Source: Sulfitobacter sp. M05 (GTDB lineage: Bacteria > Pseudomonadota > Alphaproteobacteria > Rhodobacterales > Rhodobacteraceae). From it: DNA of 64,000 nt. The translations under genes were made by a program, and so were the position numbers. The notes below the pieces were generated by a model, which was given only the letters and a program-made list of their open reading frames with translations, was not told the origin of the DNA and made no database searches. The DNA is taken from NCBI RefSeq assembly GCF_029285175.1, contig NZ_JABEDH010000005.1, positions 62,001 to 126,000 of the forward strand, written 5' to 3'. Shown here piece by piece: positions 17,327-27,038 of this stretch (position 1 is its first letter; each line of letters starts with the position of its first letter).

Positions 17327-17366
17327 CTTATGCGCGGGCAGGGGCAATCCCCTGCCCGCGCATAAG
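17327..17366 (+). repeat. perfect 18-bp stem-loop between atpE and atpF'
   Basis: The arm CTTATGCGCGGGCAGGGG (17327-17344), loop CAAT, and its exact complement (17349-17366). No T-run follows and the operon continues, so it is probably an mRNA-stabilising or partly terminating structure that raises the yield of subunit c relative to b/b'. Confidence 0.85.
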
Positions 17367-17406
17367 TCCCACATCGCTCGGGTCTCGTTTCCAAGGAGAA
17401 GCCAAA

Positions 17407-17934
17407 ATGGCAACTGAAACACATAGCGCAGAGGTGGCCTCGGCTCCCGGCATGCCACAGCTGGATTTTTCCACTTGGGGCAACCAGATCTTCTGGCTCG
17501 TGCTTGCGCTTATTGCAATTTATTTGATCCTGTCGCGGGTCGCATTGCCCCGCATCGGTGCGGTTCTGGCAGAGCGTTCCGGCACGATCACCAATGATCT
17601 GGCTGCGGCCGAAGATCTGAAAGCCAAAGCTGTCGAAGCTGAAGCGGCATATGAAAAAGCGCTGGTTGATGCCCGCGCCGAAGCCAGCAACATCGTCGAA
17701 AGCGCTAAGGCAGAGATCAAGGCAGACCTTGATGTCGCCATCGCAAAAGCCGATGCGGAGATTGCAGCCAAGGCTGCGGAATCCGAGAAAGCCATCAGCG
17801 AAATTCGCGCCTCTGCTTTGGAGAACGTGAAAGTCGTGGCCAAAGACACCGCCAAAGAGATTGTTGCTGCCCTTGGTGGCAAGGCTGACGCCAAAACGAT
17901 CACCGCCGCGGTTACAGCCCGGATGAAAGGATAA
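17407..17934 (+). CDS. atpF': ATP synthase F0 subunit b' (second b subunit)
   Basis: 175 residues: one N-terminal membrane helix ([23 protein letters not shown]), then a long Ala/Glu/Lys-rich coiled coil ([27 protein letters not shown]...). Together with the adjacent b subunit it forms the heterodimeric peripheral stalk found in photosynthetic and many alphaproteobacteria. CAAGGAG precedes the start. The next gene begins 5 bases after the stop. Confidence 0.92.
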   Translation: MATETHSAEVASAPGMPQLDFSTWGNQIFWLVLALIAIYLILSRVALPRIGAVLAERSGTITNDLAAAEDLKAKAVEAEAAYEKALVDARAEASNIVESAKAEIKADLDVAIAKADAEIAAKAAESEKAISEIRASALENVKVVAKDTAKEIVAALGGKADAKTITAAVTARMKG

Positions 17935-17939
17935 ACACC

Positions 17940-18500
17940 ATGCGTTTGACCCTTACAGCCGCGTTGGCCACCGTCGCCGCCTCTCCGGCATTTGCCGCTT
18001 CCGGCCCGTTTTTCTCGCTCGGCAACACCGACTTTGTTGTGCTGCTGGCGTTCCTTTTGTTCATCGCTGTGCTGTTTTACTTCAAAGTGCCGGGCCTTCT
18101 GGGTGGTATGTTGGACAAGCGCGCCGAGGGCATCAAATCCGAACTGGATGAAGCCCGCAAACTGCGTGAAGAAGCACAAACCCTGTTGGCCTCTTACGAG
18201 CGCAAGCAGAAAGAAGTGCAGGAACAGGCTGATCGCATCGTTGCTGCTGCCAAAGAAGAGGCAACAGCCGCAGGTGCCCAAGCGCGTGTTGATCTTGAAA
18301 AATCCGTTGCGCGTCGCATGGCCGCTGCGGCTGATCAGATCGACTCCGCAGAAGCGGCTGCCGTCAAAGAAGTGCGCGACCAAGCCGCAGCCATTGCTGT
18401 TGCCGCTGCCCGCGACGTGATTGCCAAACAGATGTCTGCCGCAGAAGGTAATGCACTGATTGACGATGCAATCAAGCAAGTGGATGCCAAGCTGCACTAG
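17940..18500 (+). CDS. atpF: ATP synthase F0 subunit b
   Basis: 186 residues. The N-terminus MRLTLTAALATVAASPAFAAS looks like a cleavable signal peptide, followed by one membrane helix (NTDFVVLLAFLLFIAVLFYF) and a long coiled coil that makes the stalk. It is last in the F0 operon and is followed directly by a strong terminator. The F1 genes are not in the window, as usual for this group. Confidence 0.93.
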   Translation: MRLTLTAALATVAASPAFAASGPFFSLGNTDFVVLLAFLLFIAVLFYFKVPGLLGGMLDKRAEGIKSELDEARKLREEAQTLLASYERKQKEVQEQADRIVAAAKEEATAAGAQARVDLEKSVARRMAAAADQIDSAEAAAVKEVRDQAAAIAVAAARDVIAKQMSAAEGNALIDDAIKQVDAKLH

Positions 18501-18521
18501 GCTGGTAAATCGACAAGAATA

Positions 18522-18561
18522 GCGAAAGCCCTGACCCTTGCGTCGGGGCTTTTGCGTTTTT
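18522..18561 (+). terminator. intrinsic terminator of the F0 operon
   Basis: GCGAAAGCCC... pairs with ...GGGGCTTTTGC (18522-18535 with 18542-18555, one or two wobble pairs), loop CCTTGC, then GTTTTT. It lies 21 bases after the atpF stop. Confidence 0.85.
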
Positions 18562-18605
18562 GGGGAATTCTCGGCCTGCCGGTGGCACACGATGCGCCAA
18601 TAAAC

Positions 18606-19373
18606 TTAGCTGTTGGTTTCGTGTTCCAGCCGCTGGCGGGCGATACGCTCGTTGCGCTCGGCCTTTTGCTGATCCGCCAGAGATGCCTCTACAAAATCAA
18701 GGTGTGTTTCAATGGCGGCACGGGCGGCTGCACTGTCTCGGGCCTGAAGCGCGTCATTGATGGCACGGTGCTGGTCCAGCAAGGCGGCCCGATTGGTGCG
18801 TTGTTTGAACATCACCTGCCGGTTGTAGAACACACCACCCCGCAACAGCTCGTACATTGACCGCATCATATGCAACATCACCACGTTGTGGCTCGCCTCG
18901 ATGATGGCCATGTGAAACTGCGCGTCCAGCTGTGCCTCTTCCGTGGCATCGCGTTTTTCATGGGCGGCTTCCATCTTTTGAAAGACCGCATCGACAACTG
19001 CCAGATCGGTGTCTGACCCCAGCCGCGCCGCCCGTTCTGCCGCAAGGGCCTCCATGTCGCGCCGGAAAGATAGGTAGTCAAACACCGCCTCGTCATGGCG
19101 GCCAAAAAGCGCGACCAAAGCGGGGGAGAAAGCACTGCCCAAAACGTCAGCAACATAAACGCCTGCACCGGGCTTGGCGCTGAGCAGCCCCACTGCACGC
19201 AGTTCCGAAATCGCGTCGCGCAAAGATGGGCGCGACACCTTAAGCCGCTCGGCCAGCTCGCGTTCCGGTGGCAACCGCTCGCCAGCGCGCAATATCCCGC
19301 GCAGAATCAGTTGTTCGATCTGACGGACAACCGCAGTAGACAGTTTTTCGGAGGTAACGGGCTGAAATGGCAT
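18606..19373 (-). CDS. GntR/FadR-family transcriptional regulator (FCD domain)
   Basis: 255 residues. A GntR winged helix (AVVRQIEQLILRGILRAGERLPPERELAERLKVSRPSLRDAISELRAVGLLSAKPGAGVYV) is followed by an all-helical FCD effector domain with metal-binding-type residues (D..FHMAIIEASHN, H..I.DAL..RD...AR.AIETHLD). This architecture is shared by LldR, GlcC and PdhR, regulators of organic-acid use. Target unknown. It diverges from the lipoprotein gene, with a CtrA-like box between them. Confidence 0.88.
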   Translation of the reverse strand: MPFQPVTSEKLSTAVVRQIEQLILRGILRAGERLPPERELAERLKVSRPSLRDAISELRAVGLLSAKPGAGVYVADVLGSAFSPALVALFGRHDEAVFDYLSFRRDMEALAAERAARLGSDTDLAVVDAVFQKMEAAHEKRDATEEAQLDAQFHMAIIEASHNVVMLHMMRSMYELLRGGVFYNRQVMFKQRTNRAALLDQHRAINDALQARDSAAARAAIETHLDFVEASLADQQKAERNERIARQRLEHETNS

Positions 19374-19476
19374 TCGGCTTCCCTTGCATTGGGTTGATTA
19401 TATGACCGCAATCCTGCCGGAGCAATGATCCCGCCGCCGCTGAATGACTTCTGTTCAGTGTTCCTTATGTCGGATG

Positions 19477-19491
19477 TTAAGCCAATGTTAA
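19477..19491 (+). promoter_or_regulatory. CtrA-like box TTAA-N7-TTAAC
   Basis: TTAA (19477-19480), GCCAATG, TTAA (19488-19491), then CC: a full match to the CtrA consensus. It lies 23 bases upstream of the preferred lipoprotein start (19515) and 104 bases from the GntR start. Confidence 0.5.
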
Positions 19492-19514
19492 CCACATTGG
19501 CGGACCGTCTGCGG

Positions 19515-19886
19515 ATGCTACGCTGTCTCTTGATCCTGCCGTTTCTGGCACTCGCAGGGTGTAATATGCCCAGTGCCGATTTTCGCGGCCTTTCGCCGAT
19601 CCGGATCACGGTACAAGGCTCGACTTTCGAGGTGCGCCAAAAGGGCAACCGTGCCGAGGCAATTCGCGTTAACCCGCAATACGCCCCGCGCATTGGTCCT
19701 ATCCACGACCGCGCGGCGGTTGCCATGGCCCGGGTAAGTGGGTGCCGCGTCGCCGGCGTATCGGGGGATCAGGCGCAGATTTTTGGCAGGCTTGATTGTG
19801 GGAACGGAGCCGCTGCAAAACCGGCGGTCCCCCTGGAACTTGATTGTGTTCCTCTGCGCGGGTCGGGTATAGCGGAAATCGGATAG
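19515..19886 (+). CDS. small putative lipoprotein
   Basis: 123 residues from the ATG at 19515. MLRCLLILPFLALAGC is a lipoprotein signal with the lipobox LALAGC, so the mature protein would begin at Cys16. The rest (RITVQGSTFEVRQKGNRAEAIRVNPQYAPRIGPI) has no domain I recognise, though VRQKGNRAEAIRVN is suggestive of small conserved Rhodobacteraceae proteins. Earlier in-frame ATGs at 19425, 19467 and 19485 give unlikely signal peptides and would place the CtrA-like box inside the gene. It is followed by smc. Confidence 0.65.
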   Translation: MLRCLLILPFLALAGCNMPSADFRGLSPIRITVQGSTFEVRQKGNRAEAIRVNPQYAPRIGPIHDRAAVAMARVSGCRVAGVSGDQAQIFGRLDCGNGAAAKPAVPLELDCVPLRGSGIAEIG

Positions 19887-19899
19887 ATACGGGTTGACC

Positions 19900-19928
19900 T
19901 TGACTGTGATCCGGCCTGACTTTGCTAT
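19900..19928 (+). promoter_or_regulatory. possible smc promoter
   Basis: TTGACT (19900-19905), 17 bases, TGCTAT (19923-19928), about 110 bases before the smc GTG. Good -35, moderate -10. Confidence 0.3.
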
Positions 19929-20039
19929 ATCTTGTGGATAACTTTGCCAGTTTGGCCATGCCTTGTGGTCATCGCTTGACACAACCCCATACGGACCCGC
20001 ATTTTACAGAACGCAGGAATCATCGGGGCCCCGTCACAA

Positions 20040-23000
20040 GTGCGCTTTTCCAAACTCAGACTGACAGGCTTCAAAAGCTTCGTTGACCCGACCGACCTGA
20101 TCATCGCTGATGGTCTGACCGGTGTTGTCGGGCCGAATGGCTGTGGCAAATCCAATTTGCTGGAAGGGCTGCGTTGGGTCATGGGGGAAAACCGTCCGAC
20201 CGCGATGCGCGGCGGCGGTATGGAGGATGTGATTTTTGCCGGTGCCGCTACCCGTCCGGCCCGCAACTTTGCCGAAGTGGCCCTATACATTGATAACACC
20301 GAACGTCTGGCCCCGGCGGGGTTCAACGAAAGTGACAACCTTGAAATCGTCCGCAGGATAACGCGGGACGTTGGCAGCGCCTATAAGGCGGGCGGCAAGG
20401 ATGTGCGCGCCCGTGATGTGCAGATGTTGTTCGCTGATGCCTCGACCGGTGCGCATTCACCGGCATTGGTGCGGCAGGGCCAAATTTCCGAACTGATTAA
20501 TGCCAAGCCGAAAAACCGCCGTCGGATTCTTGAAGAGGCTGCCGGGATCTCCGGCCTGTACCAGCGTCGCCACGAGGCCGAACTCAAGTTGAACGGGGCC
20601 GAGGCCAACCTTGCACGGGTCGATGATGTCATCGAGCAATTGGCAGCCCAGCTGGCCCAGTTGGCCCGTCAGGCGCGCCAGGCCGCGCGTTACCGCGAGA
20701 TTGGCGATTCCCTGCGTCGGGCCGAAGGCATGTTGCTTTATCGTCGTTGGCGCGAGGCGGAAGACGCCCGCGCGGCGGCTGATGTTGAATTGCGGACCCG
20801 ATCGGCGGCGGCGGCCCAGGTGCAGGGTCTTGTGCAAACTGCTGCGAAGGCGCGGCAAGCCGCCGAAGATGCCCTGCCAGCCCTGCGTGAAGAAGACGCC
20901 ATTGCCGCCGCCGTGCTGCAACGCCTGTCGGTCCAGCGCGATACTCTGACCGAGCAGGAAACCCGCGCCCAACAGACAATCGAGACACTGAATGGCCGGA
21001 TTGCGCAACTGTCCCGTGATATCGAGCGCGAAGCCGGCCTGAACCGCGATGCCGGTGACACGATTGAGCGGCTGGAGTGGGAAGCCCGCGAGCTGGCGAA
21101 AGCAGGCGAAGGACATGAACAGGCGCTGGAAGCTGCATCACTGGCCGCACAGGAAGCGGCTGCTGTTTTGCAGGCCCGCGAAAGTGATTTGTCAGAGCAG
21201 ACCGAAGACGTGGCCCGGTTGGCTGCGCGTCATGGATCGGCCCAACGCCTGCTGGAAGACAGCCGCAAGACACAGAACAAATCGGAAAGCGAAGCCCAGA
21301 AGGCACAGATCGCCGCAGCGCAAAGCCAGGCCACGCTGGATCAGGCCAAGGCCGATTTTGAAACCGCACAGGCGGCAGAGCTGGCCGCGGTTGCCGCCTC
21401 TGAACAGGCCGAAGAGGCGCTGATTAGGGCTGAAGAGGCCCGGGCGGAAACGCAGGCGCGTGAAGCGGACGCACGGGGCGAGCGTTCCGAGGCCGAAGGC
21501 GAGATGAACGCGCTGCGGGCCGAGGTTGCGGCCCTCGCCAAGCTGGTTGAGCGGGACACTGCCGAGGGTGGCCAGATTCTGGATCGTTTGCAGGTGGAAC
21601 ACGGCTTTGAAAAGGCATTGGGGGCTGCTCTTGCCGATGATCTTCGGGCACCCGAGGTTGAAGACGATGGCCCGTCCGGATGGGCGGTGCTGCCCCGTTA
21701 TGATCTGTCCCAGCCTCTGCCGGCAGGGGTGACCCCGCTTTCCCAGCATGTTTCGGTACCCGATGTTCTGGACCGGCGGATGGGCCAGATCGGGCTGGTT
21801 GATCCTGATGAGGGGGCCGGATTACAGGCGGCCCTGTTGCCGGGCCAGCGGCTGGTCTCGCTTGAAGGCGACCTGTGGCGCTGGGACGGGTTTCGCGCTT
21901 GGGCCGAAGATGCGCCGTCGGCGGCAGCGCTGCGGCTGCAACAACTGAACCGCCTTGAGGTGCTCAAGCAGGCGTTGGAACAGGCCAGCCAGCAAGCTGA
22001 AGGCGCTCGCGCTGCGCATGACAGTCTGACACGTCGTTTGGCCGAACAGACTGATGCAGACAAGCGTGCCCGAGAAGCCCGCCGAAACGCGGATCGCGCT
22101 GTGGCGGAGGCGGGGCGCGCCCTCAGCCGTGTCGAAGCGGATCGTAACCTTGCCGAGGGCCGGCTGGAAAGTCTTGGCCTTGCGGTGAAGCGCCATGAGG
22201 ATGAAGCCATGGCGGCACGGGGGCGCGTGCTTGAGGCGGAACGCGCCTTGGCGGAATTGGGTGATCTCGCCGAGGCCCGCGCCGGCATCGAGGATCTGCG
22301 CATGACGGTCGAGGCTGCGCGCATCACGATGATGTCGCGCCGTTCGGCCCATGACGAGCTGCGCCGTGAAGGCGACGCACGGGTCAAGCGGTCGCAGGAA
22401 GTGACCAAGGAAGTCAGCGGTTGGCGCCACCGTCTGGAAACTGCGGAGAAACGCAGCACGGAATTGGTTGAGCGTAAACAAACCTCCGAGGCAGAGCTGA
22501 ACGAAGCCAGCGCAGCACCGGCAGAGATTGCCGCAAAACGCGACGAGTTGAGCGATGCCATCCAGACCGCCGAGGCGCGCAAGGCGGCAGCGGCAGATGG
22601 TTTGTCCGCTGCTGAGGGTGGATTGCGCGAGGCCGCAGTGGCAGAGCGCGAGGCGGAGCGGGACGCGTCGGAAGCCCGCGAGGCCCGCGCCCGTTCTGAG
22701 GCCCGCGCCGAAGCGGCCAAGGAAACCGTTGCCGCAGCGGCAGAACGGATTTTGGAAGACAGCCAGATGACCCCGGAACAGCTTTTGGCGTCGCTGGACA
22801 CGGCACCGGAAAATATCCCCGACGGTGGTGTGCTTGAGGCGGATGTGAACCGGCTCAAACGGCAGCGCGATGCCTTGGGGGCGGTCAACTTGAGGGCCGA
22901 AGAAGACGCCAAAGAGGTGCAGGAAGAATTTGACATGCTGACCGGCGAAAAGGCCGATCTGGAGGAAGCAATCAAGACCCTGCGCTCAGGCATTGCCAGC

Positions 23001-23495
23001 CTGAACCGTGAAGGGCGTGAACGTTTGTTGACAGCGTTTGAACAGGTGAATTCAAATTTCTCGATGCTCTTCACCCATCTGTTTGGCGGCGGTGATGCAA
23101 ACTTGGTGATGGTGGAGTCTGATGATCCACTGGAAGCGGGGCTTGAGATCATGTGCCAGCCACCGGGTAAGAAACTCAGCACACTCAGCCTGCTGTCGGG
23201 GGGGGAACAGACGCTGACAGCCATGGCGCTGATTTTCGCGGTCTTTCTTGCCAACCCCGCGCCGATCTGTGTGCTGGACGAGGTTGATGCTCCGCTGGAT
23301 GACGCCAATGTCACGCGCTTTTGTGATCTGCTGGATGAGATGTGCCGCCAGACCGCTACGCGTTTTCTGATCATCACCCACCATGCGGTGACCATGGCGC
23401 GGATGGATCGGTTGTTTGGCGTGACCATGGCCGAACAGGGTGTCAGTCAGCTGGTGTCAGTGGACCTGAAGAAAGCCGAAACGCTGGTTGCCTAA
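20040..23495 (+). CDS. smc: chromosome segregation ATPase SMC
   Basis: 1151 residues from a GTG. The head has Walker A GPNGCGKS at residues 31-38; two long coiled coils full of Ala/Glu/Arg flank a hinge near the middle (about residues 515-640); the C-terminal head has the signature LSGGEQTLTAMALIFAV and Walker B-D loop PICVLDEVDAPLDDANV. It condenses and aligns chromosome arms with ScpA/ScpB, which are not in the window. Length and architecture are complete. Confidence 0.97.
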   Translation: MRFSKLRLTGFKSFVDPTDLIIADGLTGVVGPNGCGKSNLLEGLRWVMGENRPTAMRGGGMEDVIFAGAATRPARNFAEVALYIDNTERLAPAGFNESDNLEIVRRITRDVGSAYKAGGKDVRARDVQMLFADASTGAHSPALVRQGQISELINAKPKNRRRILEEAAGISGLYQRRHEAELKLNGAEANLARVDDVIEQLAAQLAQLARQARQAARYREIGDSLRRAEGMLLYRRWREAEDARAAADVELRTRSAAAAQVQGLVQTAAKARQAAEDALPALREEDAIAAAVLQRLSVQRDTLTEQETRAQQTIETLNGRIAQLSRDIEREAGLNRDAGDTIERLEWEARELAKAGEGHEQALEAASLAAQEAAAVLQARESDLSEQTEDVARLAARHGSAQRLLEDSRKTQNKSESEAQKAQIAAAQSQATLDQAKADFETAQAAELAAVAASEQAEEALIRAEEARAETQAREADARGERSEAEGEMNALRAEVAALAKLVERDTAEGGQILDRLQVEHGFEKALGAALADDLRAPEVEDDGPSGWAVLPRYDLSQPLPAGVTPLSQHVSVPDVLDRRMGQIGLVDPDEGAGLQAALLPGQRLVSLEGDLWRWDGFRAWAEDAPSAAALRLQQLNRLEVLKQALEQASQQAEGARAAHDSLTRRLAEQTDADKRAREARRNADRAVAEAGRALSRVEADRNLAEGRLESLGLAVKRHEDEAMAARGRVLEAERALAELGDLAEARAGIEDLRMTVEAARITMMSRRSAHDELRREGDARVKRSQEVTKEVSGWRHRLETAEKRSTELVERKQTSEAELNEASAAPAEIAAKRDELSDAIQTAEARKAAAADGLSAAEGGLREAAVAEREAERDASEAREARARSEARAEAAKETVAAAAERILEDSQMTPEQLLASLDTAPENIPDGGVLEADVNRLKRQRDALGAVNLRAEEDAKEVQEEFDMLTGEKADLEEAIKTLRSGIASLNREGRERLLTAFEQVNSNFSMLFTHLFGGGDANLVMVESDDPLEAGLEIMCQPPGKKLSTLSLLSGGEQTLTAMALIFAVFLANPAPICVLDEVDAPLDDANVTRFCDLLDEMCRQTATRFLIITHHAVTMARMDRLFGVTMAEQGVSQLVSVDLKKAETLVA

Positions 23496-23584
23496 CTTGA
23501 GGCATCACGCACCCCTTTTCGCTTTCACCCAAAAGGACAGGCCGCGAACAAGGGGTGCAAGTTTACTCAAAATGCTATAGCTGG

Positions 23585-23980
23585 CTATTTCGGTGCGGGT
23601 TTCTCAATTGGGCCGCCGGCCTTTTCCCAATCGACAAATCCGTCTTTCAGGTGGGCCGCATCAAACCCCATGTCTTGCAGCGTTGCCACTGAAATCGCAG
23701 ATCGCCATCCTGAAGCGCAGTGAAAGACGAACTTTTTGTCCTCGCTAAAGACATCCTTGAAATAGGGGCTGTCCGGGTCGACCCAGAATTCCAGCATCCC
23801 ACGCGGACAGTGAAAACTGCCTGGGATGAACCCGGTCCGCATCCGTTCGCGCGGATCGCGAAGATCGACGATCTGGACCGTCGGGTCATCAACCATCGCG
23901 ATACCATCTGCGGTGTCGATTTCTTTAATGCGGGCGCGGGCAGCGGCGACCATTTCGGCGGCGGATATCTTGAGGGCCAT
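23585..23980 (-). CDS. rhodanese-like domain protein
   Basis: 131 residues, single rhodanese domain: VQIVDLRDPRERMRTGFIPGSFHCPRGMLEFWVD and the active-site loop KFVFHCASGWRSAISVATLQDMGFDAAHLKDGF, with the catalytic Cys in HCASGWRS. It can carry a persulfide in sulfur transfer; partner unknown. It lies 14 bases after the lytic transglycosylase start region on the same strand, so it is downstream of that gene. Confidence 0.88.
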   Translation of the reverse strand: MALKISAAEMVAAARARIKEIDTADGIAMVDDPTVQIVDLRDPRERMRTGFIPGSFHCPRGMLEFWVDPDSPYFKDVFSEDKKFVFHCASGWRSAISVATLQDMGFDAAHLKDGFVDWEKAGGPIEKPAPK

Positions 23981-23994
23981 GGGGTTCCTTTGGT

Positions 23995-25176
23995 TCAGAG
24001 TTTTGCCAGCAGCGCGGGCGTCGGCCAGCCGTCAACGGCCATGCCAAGGCGCGCCTGTTCGATACGCACGGCAGCCCGGGTGGCGGCACCCAGAATACCG
24101 TCGATACCGCCAACATCATGGCCGCGCGCCTGTAACCGTGTCTGAAGGGTTTTCATGTCAGCACCTTCCAGCCCCTGATCGGGAGTGCCAGCATCAAACA
24201 CCTGTGCCCCTTGCAAACGGGTGGCGAAATAGGCGGCGGTCATCACATAGGTGAAACTTTGGTTCCAGTCGAAATACACCCGGAAATTGGGGTAGGCGAC
24301 AAAGGCAGGCCCCTTGTGCCCCTGTGGCAGCAAAACCGAAACACCAAGGCCGCTGCGCAGGGGGCCATTGCGTGGCCGCACGCCAAGGGCCTGCCAGTCT
24401 TCGACGGTTTTTACGGTGTCCAATCCGGTGAGGGACCAGTTAAAATTCGCCGGCATCTCTACTTCGGCCAGCCAGGGTTCGCCCGCCCGCCATCCAAGAT
24501 CTTGCAACATTTTGCCGCCAGACATCAGGGCATCCGGCGCAGAGGTCTTGAGGGACACCTTGCCATCGCCATCTCCGTCCACCCCGTTCTCCAGAATATC
24601 GCGGGGCAGCATCTGGACCATGCCGATTTCACCAGCCCATGCGCCCGTCGTCTTGCGTGGATCAAACTGGCCCTTTTCAAAAAGCTCTACCGCGGCAAGA
24701 ACTTGCGGGCGAAACAGTTCGGGGCGACGGCAATCATGGGCCAGGGTGACCAAGGCGTTGGCGGTATTAAAGTCGCCCTGAAAGGCACCATAATCCGTTT
24801 CAAAAGCCCAAAAGGCCAGCAGCACGCCACGATCAACGCCAAAGTCACGTTCGATCCGGTCAAATACAGTTCCATATCGTTCGGCATTTGCACGCCCGCG
24901 ATTGATCCGGTCGTCCGAGATCAGACGCCGTGAAAACGCAACAAAAGGCAGCTGAAACACACCTTGTTTCCGGTCGGCTTGCAGCACCGCCGGATCCTGT
25001 CGGACAGATGAGAAAAAGGCATCCACCGTGGTTTGTGATCTGCCATGTGCAAGGGCTTCGGATTTCAGGTCAGAGACAAAGGCGGCAAAGGGCCCGCCGC
25101 ATGGTACGGCCTGGGATTGCGCAAGGCCGGATTGGGCCAGCCCGGCAAACATCAGGGAGAGGAAGAAGCGTCGCAT
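23995..25176 (-). CDS. lytic murein transglycosylase (MltB-like)
   Basis: 393 residues. A signal peptide (MRRFFLSLMFAGLAQSGLAQSQA) is followed by an SLT_2/MltB catalytic domain with the Glu motif LLAFWAFETDYGAFQGDFNTANAL and AGEIGMVQMLPRDIL, and a C-terminal PG_binding_1 domain (MKTLQTRLQARGHDVGGIDGILGAATRAAVRIEQ). It cleaves peptidoglycan glycan strands in the periplasm. The start lies 9 bases after the cbiB stop. Confidence 0.9.
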   Translation of the reverse strand: MRRFFLSLMFAGLAQSGLAQSQAVPCGGPFAAFVSDLKSEALAHGRSQTTVDAFFSSVRQDPAVLQADRKQGVFQLPFVAFSRRLISDDRINRGRANAERYGTVFDRIERDFGVDRGVLLAFWAFETDYGAFQGDFNTANALVTLAHDCRRPELFRPQVLAAVELFEKGQFDPRKTTGAWAGEIGMVQMLPRDILENGVDGDGDGKVSLKTSAPDALMSGGKMLQDLGWRAGEPWLAEVEMPANFNWSLTGLDTVKTVEDWQALGVRPRNGPLRSGLGVSVLLPQGHKGPAFVAYPNFRVYFDWNQSFTYVMTAAYFATRLQGAQVFDAGTPDQGLEGADMKTLQTRLQARGHDVGGIDGILGAATRAAVRIEQARLGMAVDGWPTPALLAKL

Positions 25177-25185
25177 TGAAATTCC

Positions 25186-26100
25186 TTAACCGATTAAAAT
25201 ACCAACCACGGCCAGCAGGACCAAACCTGTCGCCCAAGCGTGCCACAGGCGGGAAATGCAGGCGTCGATCTGGAGCGGGCCGATGGCGCGGGCACCCTGT
25301 GGGTTGACCCATGAAAACTCTTGCATGACACCATCATAAGCGCGCGGTCCCGCGAGTGCCACCTTGATGGCGCGGGCCATTGCCGCCTCGGGCCAGCCCG
25401 CATTCGGGGATTTGTGCAAGGCTGCATCCCGACGGATTTCGGACCAATGGTAAAGGCCATTGGCTGGCACGGCGATCAGCAGGGCCGTGAGGCGGGCAGG
25501 CACCCAGTTCAGCACATCGTCAAGCCGCGCCGCGGCCCATCCGAAATCCGCAAACCGCGGAGTTAGATAGCCGATCATACTGTCGGCCGTGTTGATCAGT
25601 TTATAGATCAGCAGCCCCGGCAGGCCCCCGATCAGGAACCAGAAAGCCGGCGCGATTACCCCGTCGCTCAGGTTCTCCGCGGCGCTTTCGATGGCAGAGC
25701 GGGCAACCGCAGGCGGTGCCATATCACGGGTGTCCCGGCTGACGATCATCGCAACGGCGCGGCGCCCCTCAGGCAGGGACAGGCGCAACCCGTCAGCTAC
25801 AGCGCGGACATGCTGGACGAGTGACCGTTGTGCCAGAAGGATGGCGGCGACAATGATTTCGGCCAGCGGCCCAAACAGCCCCAGCACATAGCCAAGCACA
25901 GAACCTGTTACCACCAGACCCAGCACAACACCGATGCCTTTGGCCTTGCGGCCCGCGCCGTTGTTAAATGTCCTGTCGCACCAGCCGACAAGCCGCCCCA
26001 TCAGGACCGCAGGGTGGGGTAGGCGCTGCCAGAGCCAGCCCGGCTCTCCCAACAGGGCATCAAGCAAAAGCGCTGCAACGAGGATGGCAGCGCCGCTCAT
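25186..26100 (-). CDS. cbiB: adenosylcobinamide-phosphate synthase CbiB/CobD
   Basis: 304 residues from [20 protein letters not shown]; this ATG overlaps the cobC stop (ATGA), while the longer frame to 26220 is unlike the family. It is a polytopic membrane protein with the conserved LLGEP...[35 protein letters not shown] and [12 protein letters not shown] motifs. It attaches (R)-1-amino-2-propanol phosphate to adenosylcobyric acid, the product made available by the adjacent CobC. Confidence 0.93.
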   Translation of the reverse strand: MSGAAILVAALLLDALLGEPGWLWQRLPHPAVLMGRLVGWCDRTFNNGAGRKAKGIGVVLGLVVTGSVLGYVLGLFGPLAEIIVAAILLAQRSLVQHVRAVADGLRLSLPEGRRAVAMIVSRDTRDMAPPAVARSAIESAAENLSDGVIAPAFWFLIGGLPGLLIYKLINTADSMIGYLTPRFADFGWAAARLDDVLNWVPARLTALLIAVPANGLYHWSEIRRDAALHKSPNAGWPEAAMARAIKVALAGPRAYDGVMQEFSWVNPQGARAIGPLQIDACISRLWHAWATGLVLLAVVGILIG

Positions 26101-27038
26101 GCCAACGCGGCCTCCAACTGCGCCCAGCCGTCGCCAGGTGGTAGCCCAAGCCGCAGCCAGCGGGAATTGTAAGGAAAGATGCGGCTCCAGACATGGTGCC
26201 TTGCCAGACGGGTTTGCCACTGGCTTGCATCCTCAACATCATAGAGCCGGAACAGTGACGTACCACCAACCAGTTTAGCTCCCTGTGCCAGCATCAAGCG
26301 GTCAAGGCGGCTGGCGTCCTGTTCCAGTCTGGCCCGGGTTTCGCTGGCCCAAGTGGTATTTTGCAGGGCATGAGTGCCGATCGCAAGCGCCGGTCCGGCC
26401 ACGGCCCACGGCCCCAGCATCGCGTCAAGACGCGCCAGCAACGCAGGGTCTCCGATGACGAAGCCAAGGCGCAGTCCGGCCAATCCCCAGAATTTGCCGA
26501 AACTTTTCAGCACAAGCGTGCCAGGGGTCGTGGCCTCGCTGATGAGGGTCATATCCGGCGTCACATCGCAAAAGCTTTCGTCTATCACGCGTAGAGCGCC
26601 GGTGCAGTCCTGCGCGCACCATTCCCTGCCGTCGGGGTTGTTGGGATGGACATGGACGCTTGCCCCTTGTGGGGTTTTATCGGTGACCTCCCAACCGGCA
26701 GCGGCAAAACTGGCGGCGTGTTCGTTATAGGTCGGTCCGGGGATGGCAACGCGTCCTCTGTCCGCCAAAAAGGGGATATGGGCGATGGCCGCGGATGCGC
26801 CCGCGACGGGCAGGATGCCAGCCTCGTCGGGCACAGACCAGAACCGCCGCGCCGCCGCGATCAATGCCTCGCGCGCGGTCACATCAGGCAGGGCTGTCCA
26901 TGCGGTCCCGGGGATAGGGGGCACCGGATAGGGGGCCGGATTGATGCCGGTCGACAGGTCCAGCCAGCCATCACGCTGCCCCCCGAAACGGTCGACCGCA
27001 GCATCAAGGTTGCCGCCATGGTCGCGATTGCTTTGCAT
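26097..27038 (-). CDS. cobC: threonine-phosphate decarboxylase CobC (cobalamin pathway)
   Basis: 313 residues from [20 protein letters not shown], chosen by the family's opening HGGNL. It is a PLP fold-type I aminotransferase-like enzyme: [43 protein letters not shown], and the PLP lysine in [19 protein letters not shown]. It makes aminopropanol phosphate for the nucleotide loop of cobalamin and is coupled to cbiB by a 4-base overlap. No cobalamin riboswitch is visible upstream. Confidence 0.9.
   Translation of the reverse strand: MQSNRDHGGNLDAAVDRFGGQRDGWLDLSTGINPAPYPVPPIPGTAWTALPDVTAREALIAAARRFWSVPDEAGILPVAGASAAIAHIPFLADRGRVAIPGPTYNEHAASFAAAGWEVTDKTPQGASVHVHPNNPDGREWCAQDCTGALRVIDESFCDVTPDMTLISEATTPGTLVLKSFGKFWGLAGLRLGFVIGDPALLARLDAMLGPWAVAGPALAIGTHALQNTTWASETRARLEQDASRLDRLMLAQGAKLVGGTSLFRLYDVEDASQWQTRLARHHVWSRIFPYNSRWLRLGLPPGDGWAQLEAALA

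Noticed and set aside
21698..23428. Long open frame antisense to smc (576 codons)
   Set aside because: Ser/Arg/Ala-rich low-complexity translation produced by the biased codons of the coiled-coil gene on the other strand; no start context or family match.
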